Assembly (NCBI RefSeq): GCF_001730365.1
Contig: NZ_MIKB01000013.1
Location: 186,001-250,000 of the forward strand
Direction of reading: 5' to 3'
DNA length: 64,000 nt
Source of the DNA: Enterococcus quebecensis
GTDB lineage: Bacteria; Bacillota; Bacilli; Lactobacillales; Enterococcaceae
In this document: positions 1 to 6,852 of the stretch, one piece after another
Position numbering within the stretch: position 1 is the stretch's first letter
Layout: the number at the start of each line of letters is the position of its first letter
Translations under genes and position numbers: made by a program
Notes under the pieces: generated by a model
Told to the model about the DNA's origin: nothing
The model's database searches: none
The model's input: only the letters and a program-made list of their open reading frames with translations

Positions 1-141
1 CGTTTCTAATTTTGATTTTGAAACAAGTACTTCAAAGATATCTCCCAAACAAATAACTGGCTTACTTATATATATAGATAACACTTTCAACAAATGCTCC
101 AGATTATCATGAATATCAGATAGGATAATGTATTCTGTCAT
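1..141 (-). CDS. Metallophosphoesterase, N-terminal fragment (runs off window)
   Basis: The first 47 codons of a minus-strand gene that continues beyond the window start. The N-terminus contains SDIHDN (D-x-H metal ligands) followed about 20 residues later by CLGDIFE (GD metal ligand), the first two motifs of calcineurin-like metallophosphoesterases. Its ATG overlaps the stop of the glutaredoxin-like gene as ATGA, so it is translationally coupled and belongs to the phosphonate operon. Inference: it may remove a phosphate group from a pathway intermediate or act in housekeeping of nucleotides. Substrate unknown. The C-terminal half with the remaining metal-binding histidines is not visible. 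Confidence 0.7.
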   Translation of the reverse strand, partial: MTEYIILSDIHDNLEHLLKVLSIYISKPVICLGDIFEVLVSKSKLET

Positions 142-398
142 CGTTGATTTTCACTTCTGTCAAAATGAAGGTTCAAATAATCGAGAATATGCTGATTGAA
201 TTCTAATTTTCCAGGAATAACATTTTTCCCATCTATCAACGCCGGAATAAAATGGTTCCCTGTGATCTTTTGCATCACTACTCTCTCTGTTCTAGTTTTC
301 GGTAAATTTATACAAATGTAATCCAAACCCAACTGAGTCATTCTTTCTCTCACACTTCTACAGTATGGACAGGTTTCACGTTGAAACAATGTCAGCAT
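138..398 (-). CDS. Glutaredoxin-like / GST N-terminal-like protein
   Basis: An 86-residue thioredoxin-fold protein. CPYC at residues 10-13 is the classic glutaredoxin active site, and the cis-proline region HFIPALIDG follows about 35 residues later. Start chosen at the second in-frame Met because AGGAGG lies 8 bases upstream of it; the SD lies inside the last codons of the aminotransferase gene. It begins one base after that gene's stop and overlaps the next gene by 4 bases, so it is part of the operon. Inference: dithiol reductant for one of the pathway enzymes, or a GST-like detoxification domain. Confidence 0.75.
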   Translation of the reverse strand: MLTLFQRETCPYCRSVRERMTQLGLDYICINLPKTRTERVVMQKITGNHFIPALIDGKNVIPGKLEFNQHILDYLNLHFDRSENQR

Positions 399-399
399 G

Positions 400-1545
400 T
401 TATTTTCCTCCTCGCACAAAGACTTCTTGTATTGCTTTTGAACTGACGCCTAATGGAAATTCTGCACCTAGTTGGATAAGGGCACGTTCAATAGCTCCAA
501 AAACTGCATATAGATCCAATTCATCGATATAGCCGATATGACCTACTCGAATCATCTTTCCTTTAAAAATACCTTGCCCTCCCGTAATTGACAAGTTAAA
601 CTCTGTTTCAAGTTGTGAAAGTAGCTTTTGTGTATCAATTCCTTCTGGGGCCAGGGCTGAAGTCACAGCATTACTTCGATAAATTGGTTTATCGACAAAT
701 AAAATAAAACCTAATGCATTTAATGCTCGCTGAGCTGCTAAAGCAATCTGCTTTTGTTGAACTAGCAAAGTACCACTTCCGATATCTTCAATCATAGACA
801 AAGACTCCTCCAATGACAGTAGTAACGATACGCTAGCACTTGCGGAGGCGAATGGAAAGAACTGTTTCAATCTTGTAAACGAAAAATAATAAGCTGAAGA
901 ATTCGTTTGATCAATTTTTGACCATGCTTTATCCGAAATACCTACAAAAGTCAATCCTGGCGCCATCATGAAACCTTTATGAGATGCTGCAATAACAATA
1001 TCCAGTCCCCATTCATCCATTAATAACTCATTGACAATCAAACCACTTATAGCATCGACAACGACTAAAACCTCTGTCTTCTTAAACAGTGCAGCAATTT
1101 CTTTAACAGGATTGATCATTCCCGTAGATGTCTCACTAAAAACAACAAATACACCTTTCAAATCAGGATTTTCTTTATATATTTCTGCAACTTCAGCTAG
1201 AGAAAATTCTGCTCCCCATTCCTTTTCATAAACAAGTGTATTCAAAGCATTGTGTTCACAAATTGTACGGAAACGTTCACCAAAATAGCCATTAGACAGA
1301 ACCAAAACCTTATCATTTTTGTCAAAAGAATTCGTGACACTAGCTTCCATACCTCCTGTTCCTGAACATGAAATAGTATACACATCATTTTTTGTTTGAA
1401 AAATATTTTTTAATTTAGGATTTATCCGTTCCATCAACTCTTTCATATGTGAAGCGCGATGATGGATTAAATCTCTTGCACCAGCTAGACGAATATTACT
1501 TGGAGACGAGGTAGGTCCTGGCGTTGCCATTCTATATTTATACAT
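400..1545 (-). CDS. Class V PLP-dependent aminotransferase (candidate 2-aminoethylphosphonate:pyruvate transaminase)
   Basis: 381 residues, the usual length for the PhnW / serine-glyoxylate aminotransferase group. Visible motifs: TPGPTSSP at the N-terminus, HRASHMKEL, SGTGGMEA (cofactor phosphate loop), VVDAISGL with the Asp that contacts the pyridine nitrogen, and AASHKGFMMAPG with the Schiff-base Lys. Class V fold enzymes interconvert small amino and oxo acids. Beside PEP mutase and phosphonopyruvate decarboxylase the simplest role is phosphonoacetaldehyde to 2-aminoethylphosphonate with an amino donor. If the aldolase acts first, it could instead aminate an aldol product. Fold is certain, substrate inferred. 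Confidence 0.8.
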   Translation of the reverse strand: MYKYRMATPGPTSSPSNIRLAGARDLIHHRASHMKELMERINPKLKNIFQTKNDVYTISCSGTGGMEASVTNSFDKNDKVLVLSNGYFGERFRTICEHNALNTLVYEKEWGAEFSLAEVAEIYKENPDLKGVFVVFSETSTGMINPVKEIAALFKKTEVLVVVDAISGLIVNELLMDEWGLDIVIAASHKGFMMAPGLTFVGISDKAWSKIDQTNSSAYYFSFTRLKQFFPFASASASVSLLLSLEESLSMIEDIGSGTLLVQQKQIALAAQRALNALGFILFVDKPIYRSNAVTSALAPEGIDTQKLLSQLETEFNLSITGGQGIFKGKMIRVGHIGYIDELDLYAVFGAIERALIQLGAEFPLGVSSKAIQEVFVRGGK

Positions 1546-1584
1546 ATCTTCTTCCTTTCTTCCAGAGACACCATATAGTTTACA

Positions 1585-1986
1585 TCAATAATTTAGATAA
1601 ATTTCTCGTTGTGAGGTTCTTAAATCAAAATCAAAAAATACCAACCGATGCTTTTCAGGTAAAATGAGTTTTCTGTTCATATAAGCTAAGGATTGACTGT
1701 TGCCCAACAAAATATTTTTTATGTGAGCCATTCCATTAGGATCTCTTGTCAACTCAAAATGATTATCTTTGGTCCCAGAAGGGTATAATTTTTCTAAAAA
1801 GAAAAGCAAATCCTTTATAACACCCTTTTCAAATCGCATAGTAACTAGAGCTGTTGTACTTCCTTTAGCACATATTGAAACCATGCCATCTTTTTCTACA
1901 CTTTGCATTAAATGCTCATTAACCATAGATGTAATATCCTGATAAAATTCAAATCCTTCTGAAAAAACTGAGATTTGTTTTAACAT
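1585..1986 (-). CDS. Divergent YjbQ/UPF0047-family protein
   Basis: 133 residues, the length of the YjbQ (UPF0047) family, some members of which have weak thiamin-phosphate synthase activity. Family landmarks are recognisable: STTAL near residue 45, GMAHIKNILLG (the conserved AHIK..LLG block with the active-site His) and a C-terminal strand ending FFDFDLRTSQREI. The family's GTWQ-type motif is replaced by LPEKHR and the usual E-F-DGPR segment is degraded, so catalysis may differ. Its start overlaps the stop of the HPr-kinase-like gene. A thiamin-related protein is notable here because the decarboxylase of this operon needs TPP; a distinct role is equally possible. Confidence 0.65.
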   Translation of the reverse strand: MLKQISVFSEGFEFYQDITSMVNEHLMQSVEKDGMVSICAKGSTTALVTMRFEKGVIKDLLFFLEKLYPSGTKDNHFELTRDPNGMAHIKNILLGNSQSLAYMNRKLILPEKHRLVFFDFDLRTSQREIYLNY

Positions 1987-3032
1987 AATAATTCCGCCTT
2001 GATTTTGCCATTTCCAAAAAGATCGACAGTAGGTATTCCCTTCAAACAGGTTAAAACTTCTTTCAAGGATTGATCATAAACATTACGATCACTCATATCA
2101 AGATAGTTATTCCAATGATTTTTAACGATCTCAATATTTTTTTGTAACATTTCTATAGATGTAGGTGTTTCCAACATACGTAAGGCAATTTCTTTTTGAA
2201 CACTTGGCATAATAATTTTCTTGAGTTGAGCTATTATTTCTGGCGAACTAAATGTGACAAAATCTGCTAGAATTTCTGGTGGAACTGGCATTTTATGTCT
2301 TGTTGACCAAATAGTTGCTTGATTTTTGCGAACCTCATCCTCTAAAGAAAGCTTAGTTACCAATTCAGGATATTTTGAAATCGTTCCTAATCCTAGATGA
2401 GGATAATCTGGCCACCCTTTTGCCATTAAACAATTATCTTTCACCCAAAGGAATGTTTTATCCCCACTGAAGAAATTGTAACCGTGATCTCTAACTAGTT
2501 CTAGAAGAACAGTTGATTTCCCAGCACCTTTTGGCCCAGTTATTAAAATCACCTCACCATTTTTTTCGGCACTTGCTGCATGTACAACAATACTTCCGTG
2601 CAACTCCTCATTTTTTAGAACCAAATCACGAATCAGTTCAATCAAAATCATTTCTTCTCTCTGATTTGGTTCCAAAGAGCAATAAACTTCAATGTTTTTC
2701 AATTCCTTATGGTAGATTAAAGAAACATCTGCTTCTTTAGAATAAAAGTATTCGATGGTACCAGTAGTTCGTTTTTCAACAAAAATGCTGAAAAAATCTG
2801 ATGCACTTTTCCTAATATAAAGATTGTCAACTCTTTCTTCAGTTTGGAAAAACTGTTTTGGCTCTTTGGTTCTTGAGACTTTAATAGTTGCTAATGCTGA
2901 TCCATCTTTTTTTCCAAAATCTGTGCTAAAATGTGTGCTAAAAAAATGAATTACCTTTCCCATTAAAACATCACTTTTCTCATCTGTTGTAATTGTCAAT
3001 ACTGTATTTAAAAACGTTAATGTACAATCCAT
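1980..3032 (-). CDS. HPr-kinase-like P-loop ATPase
   Basis: 350 residues. The first 140 carry no motif I recognise. Residues about 147-200 resemble the C-terminal domain of HPr kinase/phosphorylase: GSIVVHAAS, then Walker A GPKGAGKST, then FFSGDKTFLWV, where the GD fits the HprK Walker B/catalytic Asp. Such stand-alone HprK-like domains occur in natural-product and other gene clusters as small-molecule or peptide kinases. The start ATG sits in TGATG with the pepM stop, so it is coupled to PEP mutase. Inference: it phosphorylates a pathway intermediate or a carrier. It is not the true PTS regulator, which is usually linked to lgt. Confidence 0.65.
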   Translation of the reverse strand: MDCTLTFLNTVLTITTDEKSDVLMGKVIHFFSTHFSTDFGKKDGSALATIKVSRTKEPKQFFQTEERVDNLYIRKSASDFFSIFVEKRTTGTIEYFYSKEADVSLIYHKELKNIEVYCSLEPNQREEMILIELIRDLVLKNEELHGSIVVHAASAEKNGEVILITGPKGAGKSTVLLELVRDHGYNFFSGDKTFLWVKDNCLMAKGWPDYPHLGLGTISKYPELVTKLSLEDEVRKNQATIWSTRHKMPVPPEILADFVTFSSPEIIAQLKKIIMPSVQKEIALRMLETPTSIEMLQKNIEIVKNHWNNYLDMSDRNVYDQSLKEVLTCLKGIPTVDLFGNGKIKAELLC

Positions 3033-3910
3033 CAAAAATCTTCCTTACTTATTGTATTTTTTATTTTTCTTTCATTTTCTAGCATATCATACATGCCTTG
3101 TAATCTAAATATCTCCGACATTGGAGCAATTTCATCTTCAACTACTGTTGTTTTTTCAAATTCAATAATTTTGTCAAAAGTGGCCTTAATAGAATTCACT
3201 GCACTTCGAAGTCCTTGATTCGCAAAAATAACCATACGAATTCCTAACTTATATAACTCATTCAAATCAATATCTGGATAAGTTGTTGGAACAATAATCA
3301 ACGGCAGCTTTCCTATATACCCTTTGGCAAACTCTTTAATCTCTTTTGCATCCGTAGCTTTCGAATGAATCAATAAAGCATCTGCTCCAGCTTTTTCATA
3401 AAGTTCAGCTCTTTCTAATGCTTTTTCCATTCCCTCGCCAGCAATCAATGACTCGATACGAGCTACTGCGCAAAAATCAGGATTTTCTTGAGTTATTTTA
3501 ATTGAACGAATTTTTTCACAGAAATCGATTCTATCGGCGAGAACTTGATTATTCTCAATAAATGAATTCATCTTAGGAAAAAGTTTGTCTTCAATACAAA
3601 TAGCATCTACTCCTACACTCTCATATTTTTCGACCATTCTGACTGTATTATTTAGACCGCCATATCCTGAATCACAATCGCAAAGAACAGGTATCTTAGT
3701 TGATTCTCGGATGTTTTCGACTACTTGAAGATTTTCAGACATTGTTAATATATTGGCATCAGGCACTGCTTGACTAGCAGAAATTTCCAGTCCACTGGCC
3801 CAAACAGCATCATAGCCAGCTTCTTCTGCCAGCTTTGCAGTCAAACCGTTATGAACCCCCATCACTTTTGCCACTTTATTTCCATTTAATAATTCTTTAA
3901 ATTTCTTCAT
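3032..3910 (-). CDS. pepM: Phosphoenolpyruvate phosphomutase
   Basis: 292 residues of the isocitrate lyase/PEP mutase superfamily. It isomerises PEP to phosphonopyruvate, the C-P bond-forming entry reaction of nearly all phosphonate pathways. The diagnostic motif EDKLFPKMNS (EDK-x5-NS) separates true PEP mutases from carboxyphosphonoenolpyruvate- and methylisocitrate-type lyases. Also visible: GLEISASQAVPDAN near the N-terminus and CDCDSGYGG, which supplies the Mg-binding Asp residues. Start has GGAGG 5-6 bases upstream, inside the last codons of the aldolase gene. The equilibrium favours PEP, so the decarboxylase encoded upstream in the same operon is needed to pull flux. Confidence 0.93.
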   Translation of the reverse strand: MKKFKELLNGNKVAKVMGVHNGLTAKLAEEAGYDAVWASGLEISASQAVPDANILTMSENLQVVENIRESTKIPVLCDCDSGYGGLNNTVRMVEKYESVGVDAICIEDKLFPKMNSFIENNQVLADRIDFCEKIRSIKITQENPDFCAVARIESLIAGEGMEKALERAELYEKAGADALLIHSKATDAKEIKEFAKGYIGKLPLIIVPTTYPDIDLNELYKLGIRMVIFANQGLRSAVNSIKATFDKIIEFEKTTVVEDEIAPMSEIFRLQGMYDMLENERKIKNTISKEDF

Positions 3911-4889
3911 ATTTTCCTCCGTTTTTGTTTAATAATGACTCAATATATTCAGTACTGACCTTTTTTGGTTTTCGCTTTCCTAATTGGACTGCTAATGTTA
4001 ATAATGCTTCCTTATTTTCAAAATTCTGCAAAAGATCATAATAATAATAATGCAAGTTACCTATTCCCGTAACTAGCTCTGGTTGTCCAATTTTTAGGTC
4101 TTTTTCTAAGATATCTGTTCTTACAAATTCAGCTATCACTATCAGCTCATGTAAATCAATTGTTGTAGTTCCTTTTCTAAATGCATAAGCCCCCAACTGT
4201 TCTGTGGCCAAATTTCCCGCCCCGCGAGCCATGGAGCATAAAGACGTATCTACAAAAGTTGCTCCCGCATTTATTGCCGCTAAAACATTAGCAAATGCTA
4301 GACCTAAGTTATTGTGTCCATGAAAGCCAAGATCAAAATGTGCAATTTTACTCAACTCAGTAAATATTTCAGTTACATCCTCTGGTAAAAAATGACCAAA
4401 AGAGTCTGCAATACATAGCAAATCAATATTTAATTGATTTAATTTTCCGACAATTCCTCGTAATAAATCAACCTCAATATAACTAGCGCTCATTAAATTA
4501 ACAGAGATATTGAATCCCATTTGTTTGAATTTTGTCAACTTCTTATAAATTTTTTCAATATCATGAGGATAACTCGCAATTCTAAGCCATTCGATATTCG
4601 CTTTTTGTAAGTCCTCATAATCAATTTCTTCTAAATTAGATGCGACTATCATTGCAGCATATTTAGATTGTTTCAGTTTAGGCATGTTTTGAATAATTGA
4701 TGCGGTTAAATGATTAAATATCCCGGTATTTGAACTTTGATTACTCCCAGAACCACCAATATATCCTATTTCGATAATATCAATACCGGATTTGTCCAAT
4801 TTAGAAACAATATGTTTTGCATCCTTAGTAGAAAAATTCCAATTATTTTGATTCCCACCGTCTCGAAGAGTGCAATCGATTATCTTCAT
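3897..4889 (-). CDS. DRE-TIM metallolyase (4-hydroxy-2-oxovalerate aldolase / HMGL-like)
   Basis: 330 residues, a TIM-barrel HMGL-like enzyme. It begins MKIIDCTLRDGG (metal Asp and catalytic Arg in DCTLRDGG). It carries GFHGHNNLGLA with the two metal-binding His, and ATFVDTSLCSMARGAGN, all typical of 4-hydroxy-2-oxoacid aldolases rather than the larger isopropylmalate synthases. Start chosen at the ATG preceded by GGGAGG; the longer reading uses a TTG. Inside a pepM operon it probably makes or breaks a C-C bond next to an oxo or aldehyde group, for example on phosphonopyruvate, phosphonoacetaldehyde or pyruvate. The acyl-CoA-condensing 2-phosphonomethylmalate synthase type is a less likely alternative. 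No aldehyde dehydrogenase partner is present. Confidence 0.8.
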   Translation of the reverse strand: MKIIDCTLRDGGNQNNWNFSTKDAKHIVSKLDKSGIDIIEIGYIGGSGSNQSSNTGIFNHLTASIIQNMPKLKQSKYAAMIVASNLEEIDYEDLQKANIEWLRIASYPHDIEKIYKKLTKFKQMGFNISVNLMSASYIEVDLLRGIVGKLNQLNIDLLCIADSFGHFLPEDVTEIFTELSKIAHFDLGFHGHNNLGLAFANVLAAINAGATFVDTSLCSMARGAGNLATEQLGAYAFRKGTTTIDLHELIVIAEFVRTDILEKDLKIGQPELVTGIGNLHYYYYDLLQNFENKEALLTLAVQLGKRKPKKVSTEYIESLLNKNGGKYEEI

Positions 4890-4902
4890 TGTCAATCCTC
4901 CC

Positions 4903-5442
4903 TTACTTTATAGTTTTAGAAAATCTAGCTACAATCTCCTGTGGTGTATGAACTACTCTATTTCCAACTCCCTCGGTTCGCTGCTTAATTTTGCAGTGAA
5001 TAAAAGCTGGTAATAGGAGTTGCTCTGGCCACTGAGCGATAGAATGTTCCACTATAAAACCAGATCGATAACCTAAACTTTTTGTTGCTTCTACCTGATT
5101 CATTAAACCAATTGTTTTTTGACCACCTGTACTTTCATGAACACCATTATCAAGAACTACATGAAGCAAATTTTTTGGTTCAAAAAATCCAATCATTGTA
5201 GTAATTCCGTAATTCATCAAAAAAGATCCATCACCATCCAAGATAATAATCATTTTTTCTGGAAGACTTAACGCAAGCCCCAGTGCAATTGGTGCCGCCA
5301 TTCCCATTGAACCGACTAAATAAAAATTTTCTATTCGATCTTTAAAATTATATAAGTCTCTTGTCACATAGCCATTTGAACTGACAATCAATGCATCTGG
5401 ATACTTTGTTAAAAGCTTTGCTAAAATCGTTTCCTTCTCCAT
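4903..5442 (-). CDS. Phosphonopyruvate decarboxylase, TPP-binding (C-terminal) subunit
   Basis: About 179 residues matching the C-terminal half of phosphonopyruvate decarboxylase. VGSMGMAAPIALGLAL and the TPP/Mg motif ILDGDGSFLMN followed about 30 residues later by LDNGVHESTGGQ are visible. Together with the neighbouring subunit it converts phosphonopyruvate to phosphonoacetaldehyde, the irreversible step that drives PEP mutase. Start: an ATG at 5442 has GGAG 9 bases upstream; an in-frame ATG at 5457, just after the upstream stop, is a coupled alternative. Only a few bases separate it from the neighbouring genes. The classical enzyme is one chain of about 380 residues, so this is a split form. 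Confidence 0.88.
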   Translation of the reverse strand: MEKETILAKLLTKYPDALIVSSNGYVTRDLYNFKDRIENFYLVGSMGMAAPIALGLALSLPEKMIIILDGDGSFLMNYGITTMIGFFEPKNLLHVVLDNGVHESTGGQKTIGLMNQVEATKSLGYRSGFIVEHSIAQWPEQLLLPAFIHCKIKQRTEGVGNRVVHTPQEIVARFSKTIK

Positions 5443-5460
5443 CTGTTCATTCTCCATTTC

Positions 5461-5940
5461 TTAATATTGATCCTTTACTAAAATAACAAACGTCTTATTT
5501 TTAGTATGCCACTTTTCAATTTGCTCTGTAAGCGAGGATAGATTTTCCTCATCCAATATAAAATATGGAATATTTACGGAGTCAAGTATAGATGTAATTT
5601 TATCTCCGATAATATTGTGCTCAACTGCATCATTTCCATATCCACGCCAACTCATAACAATCAAAAGTGGTACATCATAGATCAGATTAAAAGATGTCAA
5701 AACGTTCAAAGAGTAGCCTAATCCCGAGTTTTGCATAAATACAGCTGCCTTTTTCCCTGCAAGAACAGCTCCAGAAGCTAAACCTAAAGCAGAATCTTCT
5801 CGTATTGCAGGGTAATACTCTTTCTCTTCCTTTTCAAGAAAAGAAAAGGTCTCTTTCAACAAACTGCAAGGAACCCCTGTAAAAAAATTATAACCTTCAG
5901 ACTCCAACTTTTTCATCAATATATTTGACCCTTTGTTCAT
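5461..5940 (-). CDS. Phosphonopyruvate decarboxylase, pyrimidine-binding (N-terminal) subunit
   Basis: 159 residues matching the N-terminal half of phosphonopyruvate decarboxylase. Landmarks are FFTGVPCSLLKETF, the REDSALGLASGA segment with the TPP-activating Glu, and MQNSGLGYSLNVLTS, IVMSWRGYG, AVEHNIIGD. First gene of the phosphonate operon. Start set at the ATG preceded by TGAGGT at 6-7 bases; a longer in-frame ATG 12 bases upstream lacks a ribosome-binding site. Promoter region lies in 5941-6048, shared divergently with the XRE regulator and overlapping the palindrome at 5969-5982. Confidence 0.88.
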   Translation of the reverse strand: MNKGSNILMKKLESEGYNFFTGVPCSLLKETFSFLEKEEKEYYPAIREDSALGLASGAVLAGKKAAVFMQNSGLGYSLNVLTSFNLIYDVPLLIVMSWRGYGNDAVEHNIIGDKITSILDSVNIPYFILDEENLSSLTEQIEKWHTKNKTFVILVKDQY

Positions 5941-5968
5941 AATCAACCTCATTTCGTGTTATTTTTAT

Positions 5969-5982
5969 ATTCTCATGAGAAT
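5969..5982. promoter_or_regulatory. Perfect 14-bp palindrome in the divergent phosphonate/regulator promoter region
   Basis: ATTCTCATGAGAAT is a perfect palindrome 29 bases upstream of the decarboxylase start. On the minus strand it is followed directly by TATAAA, a plausible -10 box. Position and symmetry suit an operator. Part of it (with flank, 5973-5990) recurs inverted at 6851-6868. Candidate binding site for one of the two XRE-type regulators. Confidence 0.5.
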
Positions 5983-6048
5983 GATTAAATTGTAACTTGA
6001 TTTTGATTATAAAAAAAATTCGTTTTCGAATATTTCTAGGAGGCTTTC

Positions 6049-6843
6049 ATGACCATAGGAGAAAATATTAGGTATTGGAGAAAAAAACGTAGACTGACAC
6101 AAAAACAACTATGCAACCTTATTTGCTCACAGTCACAACTGAGTAAAATCGAACGAGATTGCGAAAAACCCAGTATTGACATTATCAGTGATATTGCAAA
6201 GAAGTTAAATATTTCTATCTTAAATTTAGTTCAAAATAACGATAGCTTTCTCAAGTCATTTTCTAATAAAAAAAAAGAAATTCTTTTATCACTATTACAA
6301 AATAACAAAAAAGAATATCATCATTTATTACAATGGTTTCTTCGATTTTCCTATAACAGAGAAGTAGAAGAAGCATATCTAATTCTGTATGGTTACATTC
6401 AAATTACCGAAGAGAAGCCATTTTCTATGAAAGATATTGAAAATATCCAGCTTCAAATTAGAGATAATCATTTTGAATCATCGGAAATCTCAAAAATCTT
6501 TGTTCTTGTATTTAAGCTCTATTATTCTAAACAAAGAAATTACTTAAACTTAGAACAAGAACTGGAGAAAATAAAACGCTTATTATTATACCAAAATAAT
6601 TACGATGATCTTTTTATTTTTCTTTTAATACACCTTATCCTTAAGACTTTTGATGAAAGTGTTTATTCTATTAATCTACTAAATCAATTATTGATCCACA
6701 CTTTATTATGTAATGAGATTGATTTTGATTCTTTAGTTATTTTATTAAACTTTGTCATAATAGTGACTAAAGAAAAACATCCAAAAAGCTCACAACACTA
6801 TAAAAAGATTTTAGTTCTGTTGATTAAATTATACGCGGACTAA
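6049..6843 (+). CDS. XRE-family regulator with helical C-terminal domain (RRNPP/Rgg-like)
   Basis: 264 residues. Residues 5-60 form an XRE helix-turn-helix (GENIRYWRKKRRLTQKQLC, SQSQLSKIERDCEKPSID). The remainder is an all-helical, Leu/Ile/Lys-rich region of about 200 residues without metal or ligand motifs, the layout of Rgg/PlcR-type peptide-responsive regulators. AGGAGG lies 6 bases before the ATG. Transcribed divergently from the phosphonate operon and convergent with the MFS gene (10-base gap), so it is the likely local regulator. Peptide response is inferred from architecture only. Confidence 0.75.
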   Translation: MTIGENIRYWRKKRRLTQKQLCNLICSQSQLSKIERDCEKPSIDIISDIAKKLNISILNLVQNNDSFLKSFSNKKKEILLSLLQNNKKEYHHLLQWFLRFSYNREVEEAYLILYGYIQITEEKPFSMKDIENIQLQIRDNHFESSEISKIFVLVFKLYYSKQRNYLNLEQELEKIKRLLLYQNNYDDLFIFLLIHLILKTFDESVYSINLLNQLLIHTLLCNEIDFDSLVILLNFVIIVTKEKHPKSSQHYKKILVLLIKLYAD

Positions 6844-6852
6844 TTCATTAAT

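Noticed and set aside
3897-4889. Homocitrate or isopropylmalate synthase
   Set aside because: Too short (330 residues), no C-terminal regulatory domain, and motifs match the 4-hydroxy-2-oxovalerate aldolase branch better.
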